DNA of 64,000 nt. It comes from JAFKFJ01 sp963786445. GTDB lineage: Bacteria; Pseudomonadota; Alphaproteobacteria; Acetobacterales; Acetobacteraceae. Shown here piece by piece: positions 40,975 to 50,288 of this stretch. The notes beneath the pieces are model-generated. The model was not told the origin of the DNA, searched no databases, and saw nothing but the letters and a program-made list of their open reading frames with translations. Position numbers and translations under genes: made by a program. The stretch's first letter is position 1. Every line of letters begins with the position of its first letter. The DNA lies in assembly GCA_963786445.1 (NCBI GenBank), contig CAWAZU010000026.1, positions 1 to 64,000 on the forward strand, given 5' to 3'.

Positions 40975-42387
40975 GTGCCCGCGCCCGTCCCAAGCGAACT
41001 GCTGACGCCCGCCGAGATGGCGGCGGCGGATCGTGCCGCGGTCGCACTGGGGCGGCCGGTGGCGTGGCTGATGGAGAACGCCGGGCGGGCGGTGGCGCGG
41101 GCGGTGCGGGCGCGATTTGCGCCCTGCCGCACGCTGGTGCTGTGCGGGCCCGGCAACAACGGCGGCGACGGTTTGGTGACCGCGCGCCACTTGCAGCTGG
41201 CGGGCTGGCCGGTCGCGGTCGCCGCGCTGGCGCCGCCGCAGGGCGAGGCCGCGGCGGCGGCTTCGCGCTGGCACGGGCCGACGGTGCCCTTCGCGGCAAC
41301 CGAGGCGGCGCGCGCGGCGCTGGTGATCGACGCGGTGTTCGGCGCCGGCCTGGCGCGCGACGTGGCCGGCGACGTGGCGGACGTGCTGCGGGCCGCCGCG
41401 CGGATCGTGGCCGTCGATGTGCCGAGCGGGCTGGACGGCGCCACCGGCCAGGTGCGCGGCTCCGCGCCGCAGGCGGTGCTGACCGTGACGTTCTTCCGCC
41501 GCAAGCCGGGGCATCTGCTGCTGCCCGGCCGGACGCTGTGCGGCGAGACGGTGCTGGCCGATATCGGCATCCCGGACGCGGCGCTGGATGCCGCCGCGCC
41601 GCGGACGTTCCACAACCTGCCGTCGCTCTGGCACCTGCCGGTGCCGGCGCCGGCGGGCTACAAATATTCGCGCGGGCACGTCACCGTGCTGGGCGGGGCG
41701 ACCATGACCGGGGCGGCGCGGCTCGCGGCAGTGGCGGCGCGGCGGGCAGGCGCCGGCATGGTGACGATCGCGGCCGACGCAGGCGGCGACATCTACCGCG
41801 CCGGCGAGCCAGGCACGATCGTCGATGGCCGGCCGCTCGCCGAACTGTTGCAGGATGCGCGGCGCAACGCCTGGGTGTGCGGCCCCGGCCTCGGCCTGGA
41901 AGCGGCGCGCGCGGCGCTGCCGCAACTGCTCGCGTCGGGGCGGGCGGTGGTGGTCGATGCCGACGCGCTCGCCGCCTGCGCCGGCGCGCCGGAGTTTTTG
42001 CGCGGCGCCGCCGTGCTGACCCCGCACGCAGGCGAGTTTGCCCGCGTGTTCGGCGCGCCGGGCACCGATCGGCTCGCCGCCGCCCGGCGCGCCGCGGCGG
42101 TGACGGGCGCGGTGGTGCTGCTGAAGGGCGCCGATACCATCATCGCCGCCCCCGACGGGCGCGCCGCGATCAATGCGTCGGCGCCGCCCTGGCTCGCCAC
42201 CGCCGGCGCCGGCGACACGCTGGCCGGGCTGATCGCGGCGCTGCTGGCGCAGGGCATGGCGCCCTGGCACGCCGCCTGCGCCGGCGCCTGGCTGCACGGC
42301 CGCGCCGCCGTGCATGCCGGCCCGCACCTGATCGCCGAGGACCTCGCCCCGGCGCTGCCGCTCGCCTTCAAGGACGCATCGACATGA
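40975..42387 (+). CDS. nnrD: Bifunctional NAD(P)H-hydrate epimerase / ADP-dependent dehydratase
   Basis: A 470-residue metabolite-repair enzyme. The N-terminal epimerase part (about 1-210) has LLTPAEMAAADRAAV and the nucleotide loop GPGNNGGDG (58-66), then AARIVAVDVPSGLDGATG. The C-terminal ribokinase-like dehydratase has YSRGHVTVLGGATMTGAARLAAVAARR, then VLTPHAGEFAR and the nucleotide/catalytic segment WLATAGAGDTLAGLIAAL. It repairs hydrated NADH and NADPH. The start is GTG at 40975. Its stop overlaps the malonyl-CoA decarboxylase ATG (ATGA), an unusual pairing. Confidence 0.92.
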   Translation: MPAPVPSELLTPAEMAAADRAAVALGRPVAWLMENAGRAVARAVRARFAPCRTLVLCGPGNNGGDGLVTARHLQLAGWPVAVAALAPPQGEAAAAASRWHGPTVPFAATEAARAALVIDAVFGAGLARDVAGDVADVLRAAARIVAVDVPSGLDGATGQVRGSAPQAVLTVTFFRRKPGHLLLPGRTLCGETVLADIGIPDAALDAAAPRTFHNLPSLWHLPVPAPAGYKYSRGHVTVLGGATMTGAARLAAVAARRAGAGMVTIAADAGGDIYRAGEPGTIVDGRPLAELLQDARRNAWVCGPGLGLEAARAALPQLLASGRAVVVDADALAACAGAPEFLRGAAVLTPHAGEFARVFGAPGTDRLAAARRAAAVTGAVVLLKGADTIIAAPDGRAAINASAPPWLATAGAGDTLAGLIAALLAQGMAPWHAACAGAWLHGRAAVHAGPHLIAEDLAPALPLAFKDAST

Positions 42388-43784
42388 GTGACGCCGCCGT
42401 GCCCGCCCGCCTGTTCGACCGCGCGCTGCGTCGCATCGCCGGCGTGTGGCGCGACATGGCGCAAGGTGTCGCACGCGAGGAGGACGACAGCATCGCGGCA
42501 CAGATGCAGGCGAGCCTCGCCGGCCGCGGCGGCGAAGTCAGCGCGCGCAACCGCGCCGCCAAACTCGCCCAGGCCTATCTGACGCTGGACCCGGCCGGGC
42601 GGCGCGCCTTCCTCGACACGCTCGCCGGCTTCGATTCCGACCCGGACGCGGTCGCCGCGGCCTACGAAGAGGTGCGCGCGGCGGCCGACCCGGCGGCGCG
42701 GGCCGGCGCGAAAGCGCGGCTGCGCCGGGTGCTGGAAGCGCCGCGGGCGCGGCTGCTGACGCAGTTCACCGCGATCCCGGACGGCATGAAGTTCCTGGTC
42801 GATCTGCGCGCCGAACTGCGCGCGATGATGGACGGCGAGGCGCTGCTGCAGGCGCTGGAGAGCGACCTGCAAGCGCTGCTCGCAAGCTGGTTCGACGTGA
42901 GCTTCCTCGACCTGCGCGCGATCGACTGGAACAGCCCGGCGGCGCTGCTGGAAAAGCTCGCCGGCTACGAGGCGGTGCATGGCGTGCGGTCCTGGCGCGA
43001 CCTGAAGAACCGGCTGGATTCCGATCGCCGCTGCTATGCCTTCTTCCATCCGCGCATGCCGGCCGAGCCGCTGATCTTCGTCGAGGTGGCGCTGGAGCAG
43101 GGGCTGGCCGACAGCGTGCAGCGCCTGCTCGACCCGAAGGCGCCGCTGATGGACGTGCGCGCGGCCGACACCGCGATCTTCTATTCCATCAGCAACTGTC
43201 AGCGCGGGCTCTCCGGCATCAGCTTCGGCAATTTGCTCATCAAGCGCGTGGTCGATGTGCTGTCGGGCGAATTGCGCAACCTCCGCAGCTTCGCCACCCT
43301 GTCGCCGGTGCCGGGCTTCCGCCGCTGGCTGGACGCGCGGCTGGCGGCGCCGGGCGAGCTGCTGAGCGAGGAGGAAGCCTCGGCGCTGCGCATGGCCGCC
43401 CCGCCGGAGGGGCCGGCACCGGAGACCGGCGCGGCGGCGCTGGCCTCGATCCTGGGCGTGCGCGGCTGGTGGCGCGACGCGGCGATGCGCCGCGCCGCCG
43501 AGCCGGTGCTGCTGCGGCTGTGCGCACGCTACCTGCTGATCGAGAGCCGGCGCGAGCGCGCGCTCGACCCGGTGGCGCATTTTCATCTCTCGAACGGCGC
43601 GCGGCTGGAGCGCGTGGTGCCGCTCGCCGACACCTCCGAGAGAGGGATCAAGGAGAGCGCCGGGATCATGGCGAACTACCTGTATGATCCGGCGAAGATC
43701 GAGGCGTATCACGAGGACTACGCTGGCGAGGGCAAGCGCAACGCGGCCACGCAGGTGCGGCGGCTGGTGCGCGGGTGGGCGTAG
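42384..43784 (+). CDS. Malonyl-CoA decarboxylase
   Basis: A 466-residue enzyme converting malonyl-CoA to acetyl-CoA and CO2. The N-terminal helical domain runs to about residue 150 (LTQFTAIPDGMKFLVDLRAELRAMM). The GNAT-like catalytic domain follows, with YEAVHGVRSWRDLKNRLDSDRRCYAFFHPRMPAEPLIFVEVAL, the active-site IFYSISNCQRGLSGISFGNLLIKRVV, and FHLSNGARLERV, all conserved in the family. The start at 42384 overlaps the previous stop. It may salvage malonate or clear a fatty-acid side product; no malonyl-CoA synthetase or transporter is adjacent. Confidence 0.93.
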   Translation: MSDAAVPARLFDRALRRIAGVWRDMAQGVAREEDDSIAAQMQASLAGRGGEVSARNRAAKLAQAYLTLDPAGRRAFLDTLAGFDSDPDAVAAAYEEVRAAADPAARAGAKARLRRVLEAPRARLLTQFTAIPDGMKFLVDLRAELRAMMDGEALLQALESDLQALLASWFDVSFLDLRAIDWNSPAALLEKLAGYEAVHGVRSWRDLKNRLDSDRRCYAFFHPRMPAEPLIFVEVALEQGLADSVQRLLDPKAPLMDVRAADTAIFYSISNCQRGLSGISFGNLLIKRVVDVLSGELRNLRSFATLSPVPGFRRWLDARLAAPGELLSEEEASALRMAAPPEGPAPETGAAALASILGVRGWWRDAAMRRAAEPVLLRLCARYLLIESRRERALDPVAHFHLSNGARLERVVPLADTSERGIKESAGIMANYLYDPAKIEAYHEDYAGEGKRNAATQVRRLVRGWA

Positions 43785-43858
43785 GGGACGGGCCTGGGTA
43801 CGCATTGACCGGGTCGGGACACGGCCTATGCTGCGGCATAGGCTGAAGGGGAGTCGCG

Positions 43859-44092
43859 ATGTATCCCGAACGTCGGGTCAAGCTGTTCCGGAACGGACGC
43901 AGCCGGGTCGTGCGAATTCCCCGCGAATTCGAGTTGCCGGGCGACGAGGCGATGATGCGCAAGGAAGACGGGCGGCTGCTGATCGAACCGACGGTGCGGA
44001 AATCCCTGCTTGCGGTGCTCGCGTCATTGCCGCCGCTCGACGAGGATTTCTCGCCGATCGAGGAGCTTCCGTATGAGCGAGTCGCGTTTTGA
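43859..44092 (+). CDS. VapB-type antitoxin, AbrB fold, orphan
   Basis: A 77-residue swapped-hairpin AbrB-type protein: RRVKLFRNGRSRVVRIPREFELPGDEAMMRKEDGRLLIEPT, the classic VapB start, then an acidic tail with FSPIEELP for toxin binding. No PIN toxin follows: the next gene, 41 bases on, is a dehydrogenase. It may be a remnant of a lost pair or pair with a distant VapC. A GGGGAG ribosome site precedes 43859. Confidence 0.8.
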   Translation: MYPERRVKLFRNGRSRVVRIPREFELPGDEAMMRKEDGRLLIEPTVRKSLLAVLASLPPLDEDFSPIEELPYERVAF

Positions 44093-44133
44093 ACGATGGC
44101 GACGCCTTTGCGGCAGTGGCTGAGGGAAACGCC

Positions 44134-46518
44134 ATGAACGCACCTCTCGCCGTGACGCTGCCGCAGCTCGGCGTCGAGCGTCGCGCGGTGCTGCTGCGGG
44201 ACATCGAGCGCAAGCTGCTCTGGCTCTCCGCCTGGATGATCCACCACGCCAACCACATCCGCCCGAACCGCGACGGGCTGAAGGTGGGCGGACATCAGGC
44301 GTCCTGCGCTTCCGTCATCTCGATCATGGCGGCGCTCTACTTCGACGTGCTGCGCCCGCAGGACCGCGTCGCGGTCAAGCCGCACGCGAGCCCCGTGTTC
44401 CACGCCGTCAACGCCCTGTTCGGCCGGCAGACGACGGAAAAAATGGCGGGGCTGCGGCAGTTCGGCGGCGCGCAATCCTACCCGAGCCGCAGCAAGGACG
44501 GGCCGGAGGTGGATTTCTCCACCGGCTCGGTCGGCCTCGGCGTCGCCATGACGAGTTTCTCCGCGCTGGTGGCCGACTACGTGCGGCTGCACCATCTCGC
44601 ACCGCAGGAATTGCCGGCCGGGCGGCACATCGCCATCGCCGGCGACGCCGAACTCGACGAGGGCAACATCTACGAGGCGCTGCTGGAAGGCTGGAAACAC
44701 GACGTCCGCAACGTCTGGTGGATCGTCGACTACAACCGCCAGAGCCTCGACAGCGTGATACCGGACCGGCTGTTCGGCCGCATCGAGGGCCTGTTCCGCG
44801 ACATGGGCTGGAACGTCGTGACGATGAAATACGGCCGCAAGCTGGAGGCCGCGTTCGCGCGCGACGGCGGCGAGGCGCTGCGGCGCTGGATCGACGATTG
44901 CCCGAACAGCCTGTATTCGGCGCTGACGTTTCAGGGCGGGGCGGCGTGGCGGCAGGCGGTGCTGGCCGATCTCGGCCGGTCGCGTTCGGTGCGCGCCATC
45001 CTCGATCCGCTGCCGGACGACGAACTCGCGGCGTTGATGACCAATCTCGGCGGCCACGACATCGCGGCCATCATCGACACGCTGCACGAGGCTGCGGCGC
45101 AGGGCGACCAGCCGACGTGTTTCATCGCCTACACGATCAAGGGCATGGGCCTGCCCTTCGCCGGCCACAAGGACAACCACGCCGGGCTGATGACGACGGA
45201 ACAGATGGAGCTGTTCCGCGCCGCCATGCACGTCCGGCCGGGCCATGAATGGGATCGTTTCGAGGGACTGGACGCGAGTGCGGCGGAATTGCAGGCATTC
45301 ATCGACTCGGTGCCGTTCGCAAAGACGCTGACGCCCGCGGGACGTTTGCTGACCGCGCCGGTGGTGAACGTGCCGGCGGCGCTGCCGGCGCCGAAGGCGG
45401 CGGGCCGCAAAATGTCCACGCAATCGGGGTTCGGCGACATTCTCGCCGAGATCGGGCGCGGGCAGGGCGAGTTGCGCGAGCTGGCGGCGCATGTCGTGAC
45501 CATGAGCCCCGATGTGACGGTCTCGACCAATCTCGGGCCGTGGGTGAACCGGCGCGGCGTGTTCGACCGGCACACGCGCAACGACGTGTTTCGCGATGCG
45601 AAGCTCGCCAGCGCGCAACGCTGGGGCATGACGCCGCAGGGCCAGCACATCGAACTCGGCATCGCCGAGCAGAATCTGTTTCTGCTGCTGGGGGCTGCGG
45701 GCTTGTCGCACGCGCTGCACGGCGCGCGGGTGCTGCCGGTCGGCACCGTGTACGACCCGTTCGTCAATCGCGGCCTTGATGCGCTGATCTATGCCTGCTA
45801 CCAGGACGCGCGCTTCCTGCTGGTCTCCACACCGTCTGGGCTGACGCTGGCGCCGGAGGGCGGGCAGCACCAGAGCGTCAACACACCTCTGATCGGCATT
45901 GCCGCCGACCGGCTGGCGGCCTACGAACCGGCGCACGTGGATGAACTGGCGATCCTGCTGCGCCACGCCTTCGCGCACATGCAGGCCGAGGACGGCTCGG
46001 CGGTATGGCTGCGGCTTTCGACACGGCAGATCGAGCAACCGGCGCGCGCGCTGGATGCGAAGGCGGTGATCGACGGCGCGCACTGGGCGGTGCCGCCATC
46101 GCCGGGCGCGCGGTTCGCGCTCGCCTATCAGGGGCCGGTGGCGCCGGAGGCGGAGGCCGCGTTCGCGCTGGTCCGCGAGGAGGAGCCGGGCGCCGGCCTG
46201 CTCGCGATCACCAGTCCCGACCGGCTGCACGCCGGCTGGCTGGCGGCGCTGCGCGCGCGCCGCGCGGGCGAGCGCGCGGCGCGCGGCCATGTCGAGACGA
46301 TCCTGGCGCCGTTGGCGCCGGATGCGACGCTGGTGACGGTGCTGGACGGGCATCCGGCGGCGCATGCCTGGCTCGGCAGCGTGCGCGGGCAGCGCGTGGT
46401 GCCGCTCGGGCCGGACCGGTTCGGGCAGAGCGGGGACATTCCCGACCTGTATCGCGAATACGGGCTGGACACCGACGCGATTCTGGATGCGTGCGCACAG
46501 GCAATGCTGCCCGGCTGA
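44134..46518 (+). CDS. Homodimeric-type pyruvate dehydrogenase E1 (MdeB-like) / transketolase-like enzyme
   Basis: A 794-residue thiamine-diphosphate enzyme. The ThDP motif GDAELDEGNIYEALLEG begins at 170-171, with the partner Asn at 201 in IVDYNRQSLDS; HHANHIRPNRDGLKVGGHQASCAS and STGSVGLGVAMTSF are typical of the alpha-ketoacid E1 N-terminal part, and GQHIELGIAEQNLFLLLGAAGL and SGLTLAPEGGQHQSVNTP of the second. This matches MdeB-type enzymes, which are shorter than AceE. No E2 or E3 lies nearby, and the substrate (pyruvate or another 2-oxoacid) is open. The start at 44134 has TGAGGG at a good distance. The VapB-like gene lies 41 bases before it. Confidence 0.87.
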   Translation: MNAPLAVTLPQLGVERRAVLLRDIERKLLWLSAWMIHHANHIRPNRDGLKVGGHQASCASVISIMAALYFDVLRPQDRVAVKPHASPVFHAVNALFGRQTTEKMAGLRQFGGAQSYPSRSKDGPEVDFSTGSVGLGVAMTSFSALVADYVRLHHLAPQELPAGRHIAIAGDAELDEGNIYEALLEGWKHDVRNVWWIVDYNRQSLDSVIPDRLFGRIEGLFRDMGWNVVTMKYGRKLEAAFARDGGEALRRWIDDCPNSLYSALTFQGGAAWRQAVLADLGRSRSVRAILDPLPDDELAALMTNLGGHDIAAIIDTLHEAAAQGDQPTCFIAYTIKGMGLPFAGHKDNHAGLMTTEQMELFRAAMHVRPGHEWDRFEGLDASAAELQAFIDSVPFAKTLTPAGRLLTAPVVNVPAALPAPKAAGRKMSTQSGFGDILAEIGRGQGELRELAAHVVTMSPDVTVSTNLGPWVNRRGVFDRHTRNDVFRDAKLASAQRWGMTPQGQHIELGIAEQNLFLLLGAAGLSHALHGARVLPVGTVYDPFVNRGLDALIYACYQDARFLLVSTPSGLTLAPEGGQHQSVNTPLIGIAADRLAAYEPAHVDELAILLRHAFAHMQAEDGSAVWLRLSTRQIEQPARALDAKAVIDGAHWAVPPSPGARFALAYQGPVAPEAEAAFALVREEEPGAGLLAITSPDRLHAGWLAALRARRAGERAARGHVETILAPLAPDATLVTVLDGHPAAHAWLGSVRGQRVVPLGPDRFGQSGDIPDLYREYGLDTDAILDACAQAMLPG

Positions 46519-46559
46519 CTTGACCGGCCCCGACGCACGCGCCACGTACTTGCCAGCAA

Positions 46560-46622
46560 GTAGGGCGGGTGAAACCCGCCGCGTCTGCCGCGCGCGCGAT
46601 GGCGGGTTTTACCGCCCTGCCA
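46560..46622. repeat. REPIN-like pair of inverted REP palindromes
   Basis: The first REP is 46560-46583, GTAGGGCGGGTGAAACCCGCC, with stem GGCGGGT (46564-46570) and ACCCGCC (46574-46580). The second, 46600-46622, is its near copy inverted (reverse complement GGCAGGGCGGTAAAACCCGCC), separated by about 16 bases. They begin GTAGGGCGGG, close to the REP beside the RAYT gene at 56150 (GTAGGGTGGG). Confidence 0.72.
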
Positions 46623-46665
46623 GCGGCTGGCCGATCGCGAGATCCTTGCCCCGCTCGGCCGGATC

Positions 46666-47178
46666 TCACGTCCGCGCCTGCGACAGCATCGCCTGCGGCG
46701 ATGCTGCATCCTTCGCGGCCCCAGGCTCCGCCGGACCGCGCATCCCACGCCGATCGCTGTAGTCGAACCGTCCGTCCCTGCGCGGACGCTGCCGTGCCTG
46801 CAAACTTTGCGCGCACAGCACGTCCAGCGCCGTCACGCCGGCCACTGCCAGGAACGCCAGCGCCGCGCTGCCGCGCCGCCGGCGGCCGATCATGCCGACG
46901 CCGAGCGTGGCGAGATCCAGCGCATCGCCGCCGACCCGCCCCCAAACCCACGGCGTCGGGTCGTCGGCGAGCAGAATGCCGATCCCCGTTGCCAATTCGC
47001 GCAGGCCATAGAGCGGCATGACCGGCGCACTGCCGCGCATGCCCACCATGCCCGCGACCGAGCGCGGCCCGATCAATTCCGCAAGCCCCAGCCCGATGCT
47101 GAACCAGCCGAGATCGCGTGCCACCGTGTCGCCGCCCTGCGTCAGCCGCCCGCGCCGCACCGAAACACTCTTGCTCAT
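46666..47178 (-). CDS. Small membrane protein, DUF4267-like
   Basis: A 170-residue protein with hydrophobic segments around 24-38, 57-72 and 98-118 (for example AALAFLAVAGVTALDVLCAQSL) and Arg/Gly-rich soluble ends. It resembles DUF4267-type four-helix proteins loosely. The start at 47178 has GGGAGTCGGAG upstream. It begins 11 bases after the alcohol dehydrogenase stop on the same strand, so the two form an operon. Function unknown. Confidence 0.7.
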   Translation of the reverse strand: MSKSVSVRRGRLTQGGDTVARDLGWFSIGLGLAELIGPRSVAGMVGMRGSAPVMPLYGLRELATGIGILLADDPTPWVWGRVGGDALDLATLGVGMIGRRRRGSAALAFLAVAGVTALDVLCAQSLQARQRPRRDGRFDYSDRRGMRGPAEPGAAKDAASPQAMLSQART

Positions 47179-47189
47179 CTCCGACTCCC

Positions 47190-48359
47190 TTACGGTTTCA
47201 GGACCACTTTCACGCAGCCGTCGCGCTTGTCGCGAAAGGTCTTGTACATCGCCGGACCGTCCTCCAGCCGCGCGCGGTGCGTGACGACGAAGGACGGGTC
47301 GATCTCGCCTTCCTCGATGCGGCGCAACAAATCGTCGGTCCAGCGGTTCACGTGCGTCTGCCCGGTGCGCACCGTCAGCCCCTTGTTCATCAGCGCGCCG
47401 AACGGAATCTTGTCCACCAGCCCGCCATACACGCCGGGGATCGACAGCGTGCCGGCCGGGCGGCAGACATAGATCATCTCGCGCAGCACATGCGGCCGGT
47501 CGGTCTCCAGCATCAGCGCCTGCTTGGCGCGGTCATACATGGAATTGAGCGTGGCACTCGCGTGCGCTTCCAGGCCCACGGCGTCGATGCACTTCTCCGG
47601 CCCTTTGCCGTCGGTCAGGTCGTTCAGCCGCCCGATCACGCTTTCCTGCTCGAAGTTGACGGTGATGGCGCCGGCGGCGCGCGACATGCTCAGCCGCTCC
47701 TCCAGCCGGTCGATCGACACCACCTGCTTCGCGCCGAGCAGGATCGCGCTGCGGATGGCGAACTGGCCGACCGGGCCGGCGCCCCAGATCGCCACCGTGT
47801 CGGTTGGCTCGATCTCGCACTGCGCCGCCGCCTGCCAGCCGGTCGGGAAAATGTCGCCCAGGAACAACACCTGTTCGTCGCTGAGGTTGGCCGGCACTTT
47901 GACCGGCGCGACATCGGCATACGGTACGCGCACATATTCCGCCTGTCCGCCCGCATATCCGCCGGTCAGCTGCGTGTAGCCGAACAGCCCCGCGGTGGTG
48001 TGGCCGAACACCGTGTCGGCGATGTGGCTGTTCCGATTTGTCCGTTCGCAGACGGAGAAATTGCCGCGCCGGCACTGCTCGCATTCGCCGCAGATGATGG
48101 TGAACGGCACGACCACGCGGTCGCCGATCTGCAACTTGCGGTTCTCCGATCCGACCTCGACCACCTCGCCCATGAACTCGTGGCCGAGCACGTCGCCGTT
48201 CATCATGCCAGGCATGAAGCCGTCATAGAGATGCAGGTCGGAGCCGCAGATCGCGCAGCTGGTGACGCGGATCACGGCATCGCGAGGATGCTCGATTTTC
48301 GGGTCGGGAACCCGGTCGCAGCGTATGTCCTGCTTGCCGTGATAGACGAGTGCGCGCAT
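47190..48359 (-). CDS. Zinc-dependent alcohol dehydrogenase (MDR family, formaldehyde-dehydrogenase-like)
   Basis: A 389-residue medium-chain dehydrogenase. Catalytic zinc ligands are in TSCAICGSDLHLY and LGHEFMGEVVEVG, and structural zinc cysteines are in CGECEQCRRGNFSVC. The Rossmann part has VAIWGAGPVGQFAIRSAILLGAKQVVSID. The long insert GDIFPTGWQAAAQCEIEPTDT is typical of the glutathione-independent formaldehyde dehydrogenase and related group. The substrate is not fixed by sequence. The start at 48359 is the ATG at the beginning of MRALVYHGKQDIR, the usual N-terminus; the open frame continues upstream without a ribosome site. Confidence 0.9.
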   Translation of the reverse strand: MRALVYHGKQDIRCDRVPDPKIEHPRDAVIRVTSCAICGSDLHLYDGFMPGMMNGDVLGHEFMGEVVEVGSENRKLQIGDRVVVPFTIICGECEQCRRGNFSVCERTNRNSHIADTVFGHTTAGLFGYTQLTGGYAGGQAEYVRVPYADVAPVKVPANLSDEQVLFLGDIFPTGWQAAAQCEIEPTDTVAIWGAGPVGQFAIRSAILLGAKQVVSIDRLEERLSMSRAAGAITVNFEQESVIGRLNDLTDGKGPEKCIDAVGLEAHASATLNSMYDRAKQALMLETDRPHVLREMIYVCRPAGTLSIPGVYGGLVDKIPFGALMNKGLTVRTGQTHVNRWTDDLLRRIEEGEIDPSFVVTHRARLEDGPAMYKTFRDKRDGCVKVVLKP

Positions 48360-48529
48360 CGCCGGGACCCTCCTCGGCCGCCCGCATGGTCCGTCCAGCG
48401 GGGTCCGCCCTGCGCCGAACGCCCCGGCGGCAGCGGGGTTGTCCCCGGCGCGCACGAATTGCTGTACCGCGGAACACGATGCGCAGGCTAACGTAAGTCG
48501 CGATGCCACTTCAGCGCGAGCGCCGCCGC

Positions 48530-50057
48530 ATGAAACTGCTGTGCGTCCACCCGAGTCCGCTGATGTACACGCGCGTGTTCCTGCGCCTGGAACCGCTGGG
48601 GCTGGAGCTGGTCGCGGCGGCGGCGCGCGCCGCCGGCCATGCGGTGCGGCTGATCGACCTGCAGGTCGATCGGCACGCCGCCTATTTCCGGCTGCTGCGC
48701 CGCTGGCGGCCGGACGCCGTGTGCTTCTCGGGCAACTACCTCGCCAACGTGCCGGAGATCATCGACCTGGCGCGCGCCACCCGCGCGCGGTGGCCGGACT
48801 GCTTCATCTTCGTCGGCGGCCACAGCGTCTCCTTCATCGCCCGCGACATCCTGGCGCACGCCGAGGGCGCGATCGACTGCGTGCTCAAGGGCGAAGGCGA
48901 AGCCACCGTCGCCGATCTGCTCGCCGCCGCGCGCGACGGCACGGCCACCCGCGTGGCCGGCGCCGTCACCGCCGAGGGCGAAGGCCCGCCGCCGCGCTTT
49001 GTCGAAAGCCTGGACACGATCCGCCCGGCGCGCGACCTGGTGCGCCACCGCCGCAGATACTTCATCGGCGCGCTCGACCCCTGCGCCTCCATCGAGTTCG
49101 CGCGCGGCTGCCCGTGGGACTGCACGTTCTGCAGCGCCTGGACGTTTTACGGCCGCACCTACCGCATCGCCGATCCCGAGGTGGTCGCCGAGGAGCTGGC
49201 GCGGCTGCGCGAACCCGGCGTGTTCATCGTCGATGACGTGGCGTTCGTGCACGAAAAGCACGGCATGGCGATCGCGGACGCGATCGAGCGGCGCGGCATA
49301 CGCAAGCAGGTACTATCTGGAGACGCGCGCCGACGTGCTGCTGCGCAACCGGGACGTGTTCCGCCGCTGGCGCGACCTCGGCCTGACCTACATGTTCCTC
49401 GGCCTGGAGGCGATCGACGCGGAGCGATTAAAACTGTTCCGCAAGCGCGTGTCGCTGGACGACAGTTTCGCGGCGCTCGAATTCGCCCGCTCGCTCGGCG
49501 TGAACGTCGCACTCAACATCATCGCCGACCCGTCCTGGGACCGCGACCGATTCGCGACATTGCGCGCCTGGTGCATGGAAATTCCCGAGATGGTCAACAT
49601 CAGCGTGACCACGCCCTATCCAGGCACGGAGATCTGGCCGCAACAGGAGGCGCAGCTCACGACACGCGACTACCGGCTGTTCGACATCCAGCATGCGGTG
49701 CTGCCGACCACGCTGCCGCTGGCCGAGTTCTACGCCGAACTGGTGCAGACCCAGCAGGTGCTCAGCCGCAAGCATCTCGGCTGGGCGACGGTGCGCGGGG
49801 CGATGGGCGTGGCGGCCAGGCGGCTGCTGCGCGGGCAGACGAATTTCGTCACCTCGCTGTGGAAGTTCAACTCGGTGTTCAACGCCAAGCAGCAGATGGC
49901 CGATCATGCGCTGCCGGTCCGCTACGAGTTGGCGCGCGGTGGTGCGGCGGTCGGCGCGGACAAGCGCGCGCTCTACATCCACCAGCCGCCGTCACGCCGA
50001 CCGCGCGTGCTGGACGAGGCGACGCAGCGCTTCGTGGCGGCGACGCGCGACGGATGA
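48530..50057 (+). pseudogene. hpnR: Hopanoid C-3 methylase HpnR (B12-binding radical SAM), frameshifted
   Basis: This would methylate hopanoids at C-3 in the membrane, using cobalamin and radical SAM chemistry. The start MKLLCVHPSPLMYTRVFLRLEPLGLELVAAAARAAGHAVRL matches the HpnR N-terminal B12-binding domain. The iron-sulphur ligands are Cys194, Cys198, Cys201 (GCPWDCTFCSAWTF). At about 49309-49312 an extra base breaks RGIRK/YYLETRADVLLRNRDVF, after which the frame continues to 50057 with LEAIDAERLKLFRKRVSLDDSF and NISVTTPYPGTEI. The HpnR name rests on the N-terminal match; another HpnR-like radical SAM enzyme is possible. Confidence 0.77.
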
Positions 50058-50102
50058 TCCTGCCGCGGTCATGAAGCTGGCTGGACTGTAGCGGCCGATT
50101 TA

Positions 50103-50135
50103 CAAAGAAAAACCGGCCAGGATGGTCCTGGCCGG
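50103..50135 (-). terminator. Rho-independent terminator (minus strand)
   Basis: A perfect 10-bp stem CCGGCCAGGA (50113-50122) and TCCTGGCCGG (50126-50135) around TGG, followed on the minus strand by TTTTTCTTT (50112-50104). It serves transcripts of the leftward aldo/keto reductase; in the rightward direction there is no U-tract. Confidence 0.82.
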
Positions 50136-50156
50136 TGCCTAACCCAGGAGACAACG

Positions 50157-50237
50157 ATGCGATACCATCGCTGGCTCCTGCCGGCTACCGTGGTGATCCT
50201 GACCGTCAAGGTCAAGATCATTCTGCGTCGGCGATAG
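50157..50237 (+). CDS. 26-residue basic hydrophobic small protein
   Basis: MRYHRWLLPATVVILTVKVK with a Lys/Arg-rich end. An AGGAG sits 6 bases before the ATG, and the peptide has one short hydrophobic helix with basic ends, as in small membrane proteins. It would have to be made from a transcript running past the hairpin at 50113. There is no known homologue; the coding call is tentative. Confidence 0.35.
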   Translation: MRYHRWLLPATVVILTVKVKIILRRR

Positions 50238-50288
50238 GCGCGGGGTCGGTCCCGCAAGGGACCGGCCCTCTCCTGGGGCCGCGCCGCC

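Noticed and set aside
43666..46545. 959-residue minus-strand open frame
   Set aside because: It covers the MdeB-like gene antisense, with no recognisable domain or ribosome site.
46666..47178. Cytochrome or heme role for the small membrane protein
   Set aside because: No heme ligands or CxxCH motifs are present; only weak likeness to DUF4267.
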